Source: CAJLIR01 sp964408085 (GTDB taxonomy: Bacteria > Bacillota_I > Bacilli_A > RF39 > UBA660). From it: DNA of 34,088 nt. The stretch covers positions 1 through 34,088 of the forward strand of contig CAYOYB010000014.1 in assembly GCA_964408085.1 (NCBI GenBank), in the 5' to 3' direction. This document shows positions 1 to 8,426 of the stretch, one piece after another. The position numbers were made by a program, and so were the translations under genes. Under the pieces are notes generated by a model that was not told the DNA's origin, searched no databases, and worked only from the letters and a program-made list of their open reading frames with translations. How positions within the stretch are numbered: the first letter of the stretch is position 1; the number at the start of each line of letters is the position of its first letter.

Positions 1-1
1 T

Positions 2-367
2 AATAAGTGTTATAATAAACCTGTAGAGAACTTAAGCAAATTTGAAAGATGTTGTCTACTTTTAATGGCAGAAACAAAAGAGTTTGCACTTAAAATAGCA
101 GGGAATGATAAAATAATGAAAAAAGTATATGAAAAATTAGAAAGTTTAAATAGTGATGAACAAATTATAGGTTTATATGATGCTGAAAAAGAGGCAGAAC
201 GAGTTAAACAAACACAATTGTTAGGTGCTGAACGTAGTGGTATTGAAAAAGGCATTAAACAAAGAAATATTGAAATAGCTAAAAATATGTTAAATGAAAA
301 TATAGATTTAGATATAATTGCAAAAATTACAAATCTATCTAAAAAAGAAATAGAATCTTTAAAGTAA
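2..367 (+). CDS. Rpn-family recombination-promoting nuclease / putative transposase, C-terminal part (5'-truncated by window edge)
   Basis: The frame is open from the window edge through an internal ATG at 65, so what is visible is the tail of a longer gene. The visible part reads through a segment like NLSKFERCCLLLMAETKEF, then an acidic helical stretch, then a Lys/Glu-rich helix (RSGIEKGIKQRN) and a short terminal helix (IIAKITNLSKKEIESLK). This order is typical of the C-terminal third of Rpn/PD-(D/E)XK 'putative transposase' proteins. The nuclease domain should lie upstream, outside the window. Family members are DNA endonucleases linked to RecA-independent recombination and are often multicopy. 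A near-identical C-terminus occurs at the other end of the window in opposite orientation. The ATG at 65 has no good ribosome binding site, so it is unlikely to be the real start. Confidence 0.8.
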   Translation, partial: NKCYNKPVENLSKFERCCLLLMAETKEFALKIAGNDKIMKKVYEKLESLNSDEQIIGLYDAEKEAERVKQTQLLGAERSGIEKGIKQRNIEIAKNMLNENIDLDIIAKITNLSKKEIESLK

Positions 368-396
368 TAGTTTTAAATTTTTAGGTTTTAAGTCAA

Positions 397-431
397 AAAA
401 ACTAAAGATTAATTTTGAATCTTTAGTTTTT
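397..431. terminator. Bidirectional terminator between the Rpn gene and rnhC
   Basis: A perfect 14-bp inverted repeat (397-410 with 418-431) encloses a 7-nt loop. A runs lie on the left and T runs on the right, so it works as an intrinsic terminator in both directions. The right arm and loop lie inside the last codons of rnhC, so the coding end and the terminator share sequence. Confidence 0.8.
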
Positions 432-1365
432 CTTTTATTTTTTCTGTATTTTTAAAACTTAATTTAGCAATTTCTTCTAATTTTTCAAAGCCATATTTTA
501 GAACAACTTTAACGCCAACTTCATCAACACTTGTTGAAGCTCCTTTAGGAAGCAATATTCCCAAATCTTTACTAATTTTCGAAAATTCTTTAATAAATAT
601 ATAACGACTTATAATAGAAGCACAAGCAACTGATAAACATTTATCTTCAGCCTTAGTCATAAAAGTTATATTTCTTACAACATTAGGAATATCTTTTAAA
701 TAATTAAAATAAACATAAGGTTTAGCAAATTCATCGACAACAACATAATCAAATTTTTTTTCTTGACTAATTAAATTAGTTAAAACTTTATTATGTAAAA
801 TTGCTTTTATTTTGTTCATATTAATATCAGTAGAGTATTTTTGATTATATTCTTTATTAGAAAATACTATACTATTATATTTAATTTTTTCAATAATTTT
901 AGGAACAATCGTCAATATTTTTTCATCAGTTAATTTTTTAGAATCCTTAACGCCTAATTCTTCTAAAAATGGTATATCTTCTTTTGTTACATAAGCGCTT
1001 GTTACAACGATAGGTCCAAAATAATCTCCTGTTCCAACTTCATCAGAGCCAATTGTATTAGCATAATAAATTTTAGGATCAGTTTTGTTTTCAATTTTTT
1101 CTTTCTTTTCTTTTTGTTCACTATTAGTAGTTTCAACCTTTTTTAGTGGATTTAAATGTCTTTCTCTTTCAATCCACATTTGGGCAGAAATATCAGCACT
1201 TATTCCTTGAAAAACAGCTTTTCCTGATTCATAAAGTGTTACGACTGTATCTGCATCATCAGCTTGAAAAACAGCATAAGCAGGTGTTTTTGGACGTTTA
1301 AATTCTTCAAAAAATTCAATCATTTCTTTCCTTGTGTTTTCGCTTACCTTTACAGTTATTGTCAT
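409..1365 (-). CDS. rnhC: Ribonuclease HIII
   Basis: RNase HIII cleaves the RNA strand of RNA-DNA hybrids and acts in R-loop removal and primer processing in the cytoplasm. The 318-aa product has the usual family length. Residues 1-75 look like the N-terminal TBP-like substrate-binding domain (DUF3378), followed by a Lys/Glu linker at about 78-97. The catalytic domain begins with GSDEVGTGDYFGP (about 106-118), where Asp108 and Glu109 are the metal-binding pair and the GTGDYFGP form is diagnostic of type HIII. DSKKLTDEKI and VVVDEFAKP carry further active-site elements. An AGAGGTGA ribosome binding site precedes the ATG. The gene diverges from cvpA and converges on the Rpn gene. In B. subtilis rnhC is followed by zapA and the cvpA-like yshB; no zapA is seen here. 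Confidence 0.96.
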   Translation of the reverse strand: MTITVKVSENTRKEMIEFFEEFKRPKTPAYAVFQADDADTVVTLYESGKAVFQGISADISAQMWIERERHLNPLKKVETTNSEQKEKKEKIENKTDPKIYYANTIGSDEVGTGDYFGPIVVTSAYVTKEDIPFLEELGVKDSKKLTDEKILTIVPKIIEKIKYNSIVFSNKEYNQKYSTDINMNKIKAILHNKVLTNLISQEKKFDYVVVDEFAKPYVYFNYLKDIPNVVRNITFMTKAEDKCLSVACASIISRYIFIKEFSKISKDLGILLPKGASTSVDEVGVKVVLKYGFEKLEEIAKLSFKNTEKIKEKLKIQN

Positions 1366-1466
1366 ATAGTCACCTCTAATTTATTGTAACACGAGTTAGG
1401 CAAAAAAGAAAACACTTTCTTTTTTATTAAATTTATAATATAATTATAATGGAAGGATTTGATGAT

Positions 1467-2180
1467 ATGAATATAATTGATATTATTATTATTTTAATTA
1501 TTATTTCAGGGTTATTATTGGGCTTTAAACGTGGTCTAACAAAAGAATTAGTGCATTTTGCAAAATTTGCATTAGCGTTAGTAATTGCTTTTTTACTTAA
1601 AAATCCTCTATCAAAATTAATGTATGAACATTTACCATTTTTTGAATTTGGAGGAATTTTTAAAGGAGTAACTGCTCTTAATATTATCTTATATGAATTC
1701 ATCGCTTTTTTACTAGTTTTAGGAATAGTTATGGTTGTATTTAGAATACTATTATTAGCAACATCCATTTTTGAAAAGATTTTAAATACAACTGTTGTTT
1801 TAAGTTTGCCAAGTAAATTACTTGGAATGATTGTTGGTGGAATTCATTATTATTTACTTACTTTTATTATTCTTTTTATTATAGCTTTACCAGTTTTTAA
1901 ATTAGGAGATACATTAAAAGATTCCAAATTAAGAGATACAATTTTAAATAAAACACCAATTGTATCTGGTATTGTAAATAAAACAGTTAGTATTATTGAT
2001 GAATTTAACGAATTAGGGCAAAAATATAAAACAGAAAAGGATAGCGATAAATTCAATTTGGAAACTATTGATTTATTCTTAAAATATAATATTATAACAG
2101 TTGATTCAATTGAAACATTAAATTCAAAAGATAAATTACAAATAGATAATCTTGAAAGTGTTCTAGATAAATATAGATAG
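1467..2180 (+). CDS. cvpA: CvpA family membrane protein
   Basis: The product resembles CvpA/YshB-type integral membrane proteins, named from colicin V production, whose molecular role in Gram-positives is unclear. The 237-aa sequence opens with NIIDIIIILIIISGLLLGFKRG, the usual first transmembrane segment plus the conserved G-F-K-R-G turn. Three more hydrophobic segments follow at about 27-47, 70-95 and 112-140. The C-terminal 80 residues are charged. I chose the ATG at 1467 because GGAAGG lies 10 nt upstream; an in-frame ATG at 1449 overlaps that site and only adds MEGFDD. It is the first gene of a tight run: trxA follows after 8 nt. The position next to rnhC matches Bacillus gene order. Confidence 0.88.
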   Translation: MNIIDIIIILIIISGLLLGFKRGLTKELVHFAKFALALVIAFLLKNPLSKLMYEHLPFFEFGGIFKGVTALNIILYEFIAFLLVLGIVMVVFRILLLATSIFEKILNTTVVLSLPSKLLGMIVGGIHYYLLTFIILFIIALPVFKLGDTLKDSKLRDTILNKTPIVSGIVNKTVSIIDEFNELGQKYKTEKDSDKFNLETIDLFLKYNIITVDSIETLNSKDKLQIDNLESVLDKYR

Positions 2181-2188
2181 GAGATATT

Positions 2189-2500
2189 ATGGCAATAATA
2201 CATGGTAGTGAAGAAAATTTTGAAAATTTAATTAATGATGGCTTAGTTTTGGTTGATTTTTATGCTGATTGGTGTGGGCCATGTCGTATGTTAGCTGGAC
2301 AATTAGAAGATTTAGCTAATAACCGTGCAGAAACGAAAATCGTTAAAATAAATGTGGATGAAGCACATGAGCTTTCAAAAAAATATGGGATTATGAGTAT
2401 TCCAGCATTAATGTTATTTAAAGATGGAAAACTAATTGACAATAAACTAGGATATATGCCAAAAGAGTTAATTCAAAATTGGATTGAAGATAATAAATAA
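2189..2500 (+). CDS. trxA: Thioredoxin
   Basis: This is a single-domain cytoplasmic thiol-disulfide reductase of 103 aa, the standard thioredoxin length. The redox centre is WCGPC at residues 28-32, and the cis-proline loop is SIPALMLF with Pro72. VLVDFYADW and KINVDEAHELSKKYGI are typical fold segments. There is no signal peptide, so it should act on cytoplasmic substrates. A TAGGAGAT ribosome binding site sits just ahead of the ATG and overlaps the cvpA stop region, so the two are probably co-transcribed. Other thioredoxin-like proteins can carry WCGPC, so the specific partner is unknown. Confidence 0.93.
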   Translation: MAIIHGSEENFENLINDGLVLVDFYADWCGPCRMLAGQLEDLANNRAETKIVKINVDEAHELSKKYGIMSIPALMLFKDGKLIDNKLGYMPKELIQNWIEDNK

Positions 2501-2532
2501 AATATTATTTAATTGGAGTAGGAGTGATAAAA

Positions 2533-3033
2533 ATGAAGAATAAAGGTTTTACATTAGTTGAATTATTAGCAGTTGTTACTTTACTTGGATTAATAGCTTT
2601 AATAACAATTCCTGTTATAACTAATACAATGTCTAAACAAAAGGAAAAATTATATTATGATCAATTAAATCAATTAATTAAAGCTGCTCAAAATTGGGGA
2701 ACTGATAATACAGAAACTTTAAATAGTTTAAGTAAAAAATGTGGCAATGATTATACTATAACTTTATCTCAATTAAGAAACGAAAATGGAACTGTCAATG
2801 CTGAACAATATGTGTCATATTTAGATAAAGATTTTGTAAATCCAAAAACAGATGAAAATTTTACTGATAGTGAGATTTCCATTAAAGTATACAAGAATAA
2901 TAAAAGTTATATTTATTGTATTCAAACATCAGATTGTACTGATACCATTCAAGAATATCAAGAAACAGCTAGCAGAATATGTTGTGATGGATCTAATTTA
3001 AAAGAAAGAATCAATAGTTGTATAATGAATTAA
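2533..3033 (+). CDS. Prepilin-like protein with type IV N-terminal methylation motif
   Basis: The N-terminus MKNKGFTLVELLAVVTLLGL is a class III (type IV prepilin/pseudopilin) signal: cleavage is expected after Gly5, Phe is the new first residue, and Glu follows at mature position 5. A hydrophobic helix then runs to about residue 30. The remaining 135 residues are a soluble domain with at least six cysteines, including CIQTSDC, a CC pair and a Cys near the C-terminus, suggesting disulfides outside the membrane. GGAG at 2521-2524 lies 8 nt before the ATG at 2533, so I prefer it to the GTG at 2524. Such proteins serve type II secretion, competence pili or other type IV filaments. No prepilin peptidase, ATPase or other pilin gene is nearby. 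A terminator follows. Confidence 0.85.
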   Translation: MKNKGFTLVELLAVVTLLGLIALITIPVITNTMSKQKEKLYYDQLNQLIKAAQNWGTDNTETLNSLSKKCGNDYTITLSQLRNENGTVNAEQYVSYLDKDFVNPKTDENFTDSEISIKVYKNNKSYIYCIQTSDCTDTIQEYQETASRICCDGSNLKERINSCIMN

Positions 3034-3049
3034 GAATATCTATTTTTAT

Positions 3050-3088
3050 AAAAACAAATAACATTTCGTGACTTATTTGTTTTTTTTT
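3050..3088 (+). terminator. Intrinsic terminator of the cvpA-trxA-prepilin operon
   Basis: A 12-bp AT-rich stem (3050-3061 with 3073-3084) has an 11-nt loop and is followed by a run of T. It ends the upstream operon and also overlaps the presumed mutS promoter. Confidence 0.75.
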
Positions 3089-3096
3089 GATAAAAT
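3068..3096 (+). promoter_or_regulatory. Probable sigma-A promoter of mutS, embedded in the preceding terminator
   Basis: GTGACT (3068-3073) and TAAAAT (3091-3096) are separated by 17 nt, and TGA just before the -10 makes it an extended -10. The -35 lies in the terminator loop. The start codon is 18 nt after the -10. Confidence 0.5.
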
Positions 3097-3114
3097 TATA
3101 TTGTGGTGATAAAT

Positions 3115-5655
3115 GTGAAAATAAGTGAAGTTGATATAAATAAAGTAACACCTATGATGCAACAATATATTGAAATAAAAAAAGCCAATCCTGATATTAT
3201 TGTTTTTTTTCGTCTAGGTGATTTTTATGAAATGTTTTTTGAAGACGCTATAAATGTTTCAAGAGAATTAGAATTAACGCTAACTGGGAAAAATGCTGGT
3301 TTAGAGGAAAAAATTCCAATGTGTGGTATTCCACATCATGCTGCTAATATTTACATTGAAAAATTAGTTGATAAAGGGTATAGAGTAGGTATTTGTGAAC
3401 AACTAGAAGATCCTAAAGCAGCTAAAGGGATTGTAAAAAGAGATTTAATTCAAATTGTCAGTAAAGGAACAATAATTGATAATGAAGCCTTAAATGAAAA
3501 AGATAATAATTATATTGGAAATATTATCGATTTTGATCATGCATATGGTATTAGTTATGCTGATATCTCAACTGGTGAAATATATGTTTTTTTGAGTGAA
3601 CATAATGTTACTAAAGTAATTAGTGAAATTGTAAGTATTGGTATTAAAGAAATTATCGCAACACCAAAAGTTGATACAACTATTATATCGCTATTAAAAA
3701 ATCAATTTAAAATAACAACAACAATTAGTGATAACATTTTAGATAATAAAGAATATGGTTATGTTTATGAAAATATTGGTGATATGCGTTACATTGAAAC
3801 GATAAAACATTTATTAACTTATATCACTGAAACACAAAAACGAAATTTATCACATTTACAAGAAGCAATCATTAAAGAAAATAAAAACTATCTAAAGATG
3901 GATATTCATACTAAAAGAAATTTAGAATTAACAGAAACATTAAGATTAAAACAACGTAATTATTCTTTAATTTGGCTTTTGGATAAAACAAAAACAGCTA
4001 TGGGTTCTAGAATGTTAAAAAGCTTTATTGAAAATCCACTAATAAATAAAGATGAAATCAATAGAAGATTAGATACAGTTGAAACATTATTAAAAGAATT
4101 CATTTTAAAAAGTGATTTACAAGAACTTTTATTTGAAGTCTATGATATCGAACGTTTAAGTGGTCGTATAGCATTTGGAAATGCTAATGCTAGAGATTTA
4201 TTACAATTAAAAAATTCATTAAAAGTTTTACCACAAATTAAAGATATTTTAACCAAAATTAATTTTTATAAAAATATTGAAGAAATACCTGAATTATATG
4301 ATTTATTAGAGCATAGCATTTATGAAAATCCACCAATAACTTTAAAAGAAGGTTATTTAATTAAAGAAGGCTTTAATAGTGAATTAGACGAACTTAAAGA
4401 TTTAAGAAAAGGTGGAAAAGATTTTGTTGCTCGCTTTGAAGCTGAAGAAAGAGAAAAAACAGGTATTAAAAATTTACGTGTTGGTTATAATCGTGTTTTT
4501 GGATATTATATCGAAGTATCTAAAGGTAATACTAATTTAGTTAAAGAAGAATATGGTTATGAAAGAAGACAAACTTTAGCTAACTGTGAAAGATATATTA
4601 GTCCTATCTTAAAAGAAAAAGAAGACTTAATTTTAAATGCTGAAGAGAAAATTGTAAATTTAGAATATGATATTTTTACAAGTATTAGAGAAAAAATTAA
4701 AGAATATATTCCTAAATTACAAAATATAGCTAAAGTAATTAGTGAAATTGATGTTTTACAATCATTTGCAACTGTGACTGAAGAAAATAATTATGTAAGA
4801 CCAATTATAAGTGAAAATCGCGAAATTAGAATTATTAACGATCGACATCCTGTTATTGAAAAAGTTATTAATGACGAGTATGTGCCAAATGATATTATCA
4901 TGGATGAAAATACAAATATTTTATTAATAACTGGTCCTAATATGGCTGGAAAGTCAACATATATGCGACAACTTGCTATTAGTGTCATAATGACACAAAT
5001 TGGTTGTTTTGTGCCAGCTAGTAAAGCAAAATTACCTATTTTTAATGCAATATATACAAGAATTGGTGCTAGTGATGATCTAGTTAGTGGTGAATCAACA
5101 TTCATGGTTGAAATGAATGAAGCTAATTATGCGATTAGTAGTGCTACAGAAAATAGTTTAGTTTTATTTGACGAACTAGGTCGTGGTACTGCAACATTTG
5201 ATGGTATGGCCTTAGCTCAAGCTATTATAGAACATATACATGATAAAATTAAATGTAAAACTTTATTCTCAACTCATTATCATGAATTAACTGATTTAGA
5301 AAACAATTTAGTTAATTTAAAAAATATTCATGTTAGTGCTCATGAAGAAAATGGAAATTTAACTTTCTTACATAAAATAGAAAATGGTAGTGTTGATAAA
5401 AGTTATGGTATTCATGTTGCTAAATTAGCATCACTACCTGATAGTCTAATTAAAAGAGCTGACCAAATTTTAAAAATATATGAGAATAAAGAGAAAAAAC
5501 GCGATATAAAAATTCAAGAGTCATTACCAATTGATGATCTAATAACTGAACAAAAAAATGAAATAGAGGAAGAAATTAAAAATATCAATCCTTTAGAAAT
5601 AACTCCAATTGAAGCTATGAACATTTTATATAAACTAAAAGAAAAAGTAAAATAA
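3115..5655 (+). CDS. mutS: DNA mismatch repair protein MutS
   Basis: MutS recognises mismatches and small loops and recruits MutL using ATP. The 846-aa product has full MutS1 length. The mismatch-contacting Phe-x-Glu motif is FYE at residues 37-39 within RLGDFYEMF. After the connector, lever and clamp regions comes the ABC-type ATPase: Walker A GPNMAGKST at about 607-615, Walker B and signature LVLFDELGRGTATFDG with Asp686, and the STHYHEL histidine loop. The C-terminal helices (about 800-846) fit the tetramerisation region. The N-terminal mismatch domain rules out MutS2. I chose the GTG at 3115 because GGTGAT precedes it at the spacing used elsewhere in this window; GTGs at 3103 and 3106 overlap that site. 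No mutL is in the window. The next gene follows after 19 nt. Confidence 0.97.
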   Translation: MKISEVDINKVTPMMQQYIEIKKANPDIIVFFRLGDFYEMFFEDAINVSRELELTLTGKNAGLEEKIPMCGIPHHAANIYIEKLVDKGYRVGICEQLEDPKAAKGIVKRDLIQIVSKGTIIDNEALNEKDNNYIGNIIDFDHAYGISYADISTGEIYVFLSEHNVTKVISEIVSIGIKEIIATPKVDTTIISLLKNQFKITTTISDNILDNKEYGYVYENIGDMRYIETIKHLLTYITETQKRNLSHLQEAIIKENKNYLKMDIHTKRNLELTETLRLKQRNYSLIWLLDKTKTAMGSRMLKSFIENPLINKDEINRRLDTVETLLKEFILKSDLQELLFEVYDIERLSGRIAFGNANARDLLQLKNSLKVLPQIKDILTKINFYKNIEEIPELYDLLEHSIYENPPITLKEGYLIKEGFNSELDELKDLRKGGKDFVARFEAEEREKTGIKNLRVGYNRVFGYYIEVSKGNTNLVKEEYGYERRQTLANCERYISPILKEKEDLILNAEEKIVNLEYDIFTSIREKIKEYIPKLQNIAKVISEIDVLQSFATVTEENNYVRPIISENREIRIINDRHPVIEKVINDEYVPNDIIMDENTNILLITGPNMAGKSTYMRQLAISVIMTQIGCFVPASKAKLPIFNAIYTRIGASDDLVSGESTFMVEMNEANYAISSATENSLVLFDELGRGTATFDGMALAQAIIEHIHDKIKCKTLFSTHYHELTDLENNLVNLKNIHVSAHEENGNLTFLHKIENGSVDKSYGIHVAKLASLPDSLIKRADQILKIYENKEKKRDIKIQESLPIDDLITEQKNEIEEEIKNINPLEITPIEAMNILYKLKEKVK

Positions 5656-5674
5656 AACTGATAGGAGGGAAATT

Positions 5675-6061
5675 ATGAAAATATTAAAAAAAGAAAATTG
5701 GTGGATTTGGCTATTATTAATGTTTTTTTCTGGTGGTAGCGATGTATTTTCACTAGGGGCATTACTTGATTGCTACGATAAAAATTGTTGGTATGCTAAA
5801 GGTAAAAATTGGTTTCTAGGTTTCTTATGTTTTATTTTACCTGGTATTATTATGATTTTTATATTTCATGTTCAAATTTTATGTTTGGCAGCTGCCAAAT
5901 TAGATGTTAAAGGCAAAGAAATTTACTTATCACCTTATATTTGGTTATTATGCTTAATAATTCCAATTTTAGGTTGGATTATAGCAATTGTCATGTTTAT
6001 TTATTTACACATTTATATTTTAGTTGCTTTATATGATGGAAATGGGGAAAAAATATGTTAA
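5675..6061 (+). CDS. Small multi-pass membrane protein of unknown function
   Basis: I do not recognise this 128-aa protein. It is strongly hydrophobic, with segments at about 9-30, 46-70 and 84-118. The first is preceded by an aromatic start (KKENWWIWLLL). A short polar loop with two Cys (DCYDKNCWYAKGKNW, about 36-50) separates the first two segments and may face one side of the membrane. A very good TAGGAGGG ribosome binding site precedes the ATG. It follows mutS by 19 nt, and its last 7 nt overlap the start of the DUF3048 lipoprotein gene. It is therefore translated with that envelope protein, and a joint envelope role is more likely than one in mismatch repair. Confidence 0.75.
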   Translation: MKILKKENWWIWLLLMFFSGGSDVFSLGALLDCYDKNCWYAKGKNWFLGFLCFILPGIIMIFIFHVQILCLAAAKLDVKGKEIYLSPYIWLLCLIIPILGWIIAIVMFIYLHIYILVALYDGNGEKIC

Positions 6062-7086
6062 AGATTAATAATATAAAAAAATATTTATTATTTAGTTTAC
6101 TATTTATTATATTAATAACTGGTTGTGGTAAAAAAGATAAGCAAAATGAAAAGACAGATGAAAATAAACAAAATGAAGTTGAAGAAAATGTACCAGATAA
6201 AGAACTTTCAATTATCAATCCAAATTCTAATTCTAGGCCAATCGCTGTAATGATAAATAATCATTTTCAAGCTGTTCCAAACCACGCAGGTCTTCAAGAT
6301 GCTTATATTGTATATGAAATAAATGTTGAAGGTGGTATGACTCGTTTGATGGCATTATTTAAAGATAAAAATACAGCGAGAATTGGTTCAGTTCGAAGCT
6401 CTAGACCTTATTTCTTAGATTATGTTTTAGAAAATGATGCAATCTATACTCATTTTGGTTATTCTGACCAAGCAAAAAATGATATTAGCTCATTAGGCAT
6501 AAATAATGTTAACTTTTTAATTGATGCAGGTGCTTGGCGTGATACAAGTTTAAATGTAGCTTATGAACATACAGCTTTTACAAGTATGGAAAATATTTTA
6601 AGTGTAGCTACTAATAAAGGATATCGTTTAACTACTGAAGAAAAAACACTTTTAAACTATAGTACTAAAGAAATAGAATTAAATAACGCTGATAACAATA
6701 TTGTCGCTAATAACGCTAGTGTTAATCATTCAGCTAGTCAAAATACTAGTTACATTTATGACAATAATTTAAAAGTTTATAAAAGATTTGTTAATAATAA
6801 TCCTCATACTGATGCTGTTACAAATGAACAATATACAGCGAAAAATATAATTGTTGTTAGGGTAGATGTATATTCCAATGATGGATATTATCAAAATTTA
6901 AGTAATCTGGGTGATGGTGATGGTTACTATATAACTAATGGTTATGCTATACCTATTAAATGGCATAAATCATCTAGAGAAAGTAAAACAACATATACTG
7001 ATTTAAATGGTGATGAAATTAAAATAAATGATGGTAATACATTTATTCAAATTCAACCAATCAGTGAACAAATAATTATTAACTAA
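6055..7086 (+). CDS. DUF3048 (YerB-type) lipoprotein
   Basis: This is a 343-aa probable surface lipoprotein. Residues 1-24 form a lipoprotein signal: KK, a hydrophobic core, then the lipobox ITGC with Cys24 as the acylation site. A charged low-complexity linker follows (about 25-50). The DUF3048 domain starts at about 58 with RPIAVMINNH, and contains YEINVEGGMTRLMALF and ARIGSVRSSRPYFLDY. The C-terminal part (about 240-343), with the PIKWHKSSRES segment, fits DUF3048_C. The best known relative is B. subtilis YerB, whose function is not established. The start lies inside the upstream membrane-protein gene, with a purine-rich GGAAATGGGG site, which suggests translational coupling. No clear terminator follows. 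Confidence 0.88.
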   Translation: MLKINNIKKYLLFSLLFIILITGCGKKDKQNEKTDENKQNEVEENVPDKELSIINPNSNSRPIAVMINNHFQAVPNHAGLQDAYIVYEINVEGGMTRLMALFKDKNTARIGSVRSSRPYFLDYVLENDAIYTHFGYSDQAKNDISSLGINNVNFLIDAGAWRDTSLNVAYEHTAFTSMENILSVATNKGYRLTTEEKTLLNYSTKEIELNNADNNIVANNASVNHSASQNTSYIYDNNLKVYKRFVNNNPHTDAVTNEQYTAKNIIVVRVDVYSNDGYYQNLSNLGDGDGYYITNGYAIPIKWHKSSRESKTTYTDLNGDEIKINDGNTFIQIQPISEQIIIN

Positions 7087-7127
7087 ATATTTAATATTAT
7101 AAAATTAAAAGAAATGAATTTTTGTAG

Positions 7128-7155
7128 TTTACAAATAATAAAAATATTGTATAAT
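7128..7155 (+). promoter_or_regulatory. Sigma-A-type promoter for the 377-aa orphan
   Basis: TTTACA (7128-7133) and TATAAT (7150-7155) are 16 nt apart, 26 nt before the start codon at 7182. A strong AAGGAGGG site lies between. Confidence 0.65.
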
Positions 7156-7181
7156 ATTCATTTAAGGAGGGTTTAGGTTTA

Positions 7182-8315
7182 ATGATTACAAAAAATAAAA
7201 TGGAAATTGAAGTTGATTATTTAATTGCGTTATGTAATATTATAGATAATTATAGCGATTTAAAAAAAGACGCTATTGAGATAAGTGGACATACTCCTTG
7301 GTATAAACAAGAATTTTTGGCAGATAAAGATAAAAATGATATTAGAAGAGAGATGGAGGATTTATTTAATTCCATTGAAGAACAATCTGTTAGTAATGAT
7401 CAAAACTCGTCTAAATTTAATTTATCAAAATATCCAAAAAAATTGCAAAAATTTTATTCAAAATATAAAGATGTTTTAGATATTATTAACAATTATACTA
7501 ATAGTGAGTTAAGTTTATTTATGGAACCAATTTATAATCAAGAACATTATAATTATGAAAATGAACAAATTTTTGATTTCTTTTATGAATATATTTTAAA
7601 TCATCGAGAAAATTTAGATAAAATACTTTCTGTATTAAATAAAATAAAACAATTAGAATTTAAAAAAATATGCCTTGATGAAAATTTAAATTTTGTTGAT
7701 AGAAAATATAGAATTTATACTGAGTATGGTAGCAATGCAAATCTCACATATTTAGATAATATGATAGTAATACCTACTGATATGGATAATACTGTCTTAT
7801 ATACAACAACAGGGTCTAATTATGAAATAAAAAATATTTTTGAAATTAATGTTAATAGCTTAGTATTTGATGAAAATAGATTACCCGAAACTATATCAGA
7901 AAAAACCATATTTGATAAAATAATGAGTCTATATAATGAAAAAAAAGAAGTATTTGATAGTATCAAAAAAATTGCAAATGCATTTTTATTTATATTCTGT
8001 TTAACTTCAAATTTTAATTCTATTAATGAACTTATCAGCGAAACAACTAATTTAGAAAATGAAGGTGAAAATAATGAAATATTACAAAGATTGCAAGTTG
8101 ATTTAAATAAATTTAAAAATATAATCAATAGTAGTATTGAAAAAAAATATTCTATTACACAAGAAGAATTTCTAATCATGACAAAAATGTATCTTGAAGA
8201 AAATGAATGTGCTAATAATAAAAATGCAACCATAGGAAATGTGCATAATTCTTTCCCAAGTATGCCTATTTCTTCACCAGATAAAAAGAAGCCAATACAA
8301 AAGAAAAAACATTAA
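7182..8315 (+). CDS. Uncharacterised 377-aa protein
   Basis: I do not recognise this protein. It is acidic, rich in Asn, Glu, Ile and Lys, and looks mainly helical. It has no signal peptide and no convincing membrane segment; the most hydrophobic stretch is at about 264-278 (KKIANAFLFIFCLTS). The N-terminal half has repeated Tyr/Phe-rich helices (YSKYKDVLDIINNYTN). Residues 165-225 look like a beta-rich section (YRIYTEYGSNANLTYLDN). The C-terminus (about 345-377) is a disordered Ser/Pro/Lys tail ending QKKKH. An own promoter and a strong AAGGAGGG ribosome binding site argue that it is expressed. It lies alone between the DUF3048 gene and the dxr remnant. Base use is like the neighbours, so there is no sign of recent transfer. 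Confidence 0.7.
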   Translation: MITKNKMEIEVDYLIALCNIIDNYSDLKKDAIEISGHTPWYKQEFLADKDKNDIRREMEDLFNSIEEQSVSNDQNSSKFNLSKYPKKLQKFYSKYKDVLDIINNYTNSELSLFMEPIYNQEHYNYENEQIFDFFYEYILNHRENLDKILSVLNKIKQLEFKKICLDENLNFVDRKYRIYTEYGSNANLTYLDNMIVIPTDMDNTVLYTTTGSNYEIKNIFEINVNSLVFDENRLPETISEKTIFDKIMSLYNEKKEVFDSIKKIANAFLFIFCLTSNFNSINELISETTNLENEGENNEILQRLQVDLNKFKNIINSSIEKKYSITQEEFLIMTKMYLEENECANNKNATIGNVHNSFPSMPISSPDKKKPIQKKKH

Positions 8316-8426
8316 TGATATAGGTATGACGAAATTTTATTTTATATTGGATGATTAAGTGTATTTTAAATCATTAAATAATTTATTATCGCGAATTACT
8401 AATACTTATAAAAGGAATTAAGATAT

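Noticed and set aside
10..255. 81-codon minus-strand frame over the left Rpn gene
   Set aside because: It has no ribosome binding site, and the opposite frame matches the Rpn family and the right-hand copy.
1403..1426. 10-bp inverted repeat between rnhC and cvpA
   Set aside because: It is only A/G against T/C homopolymer-like runs, upstream of both divergent genes where no terminator is needed. It is probably compositional.
7285..7479. 64-codon plus-strand frame inside the 377-aa gene
   Set aside because: It is an alternative frame of the larger gene, which has a strong ribosome binding site and promoter.
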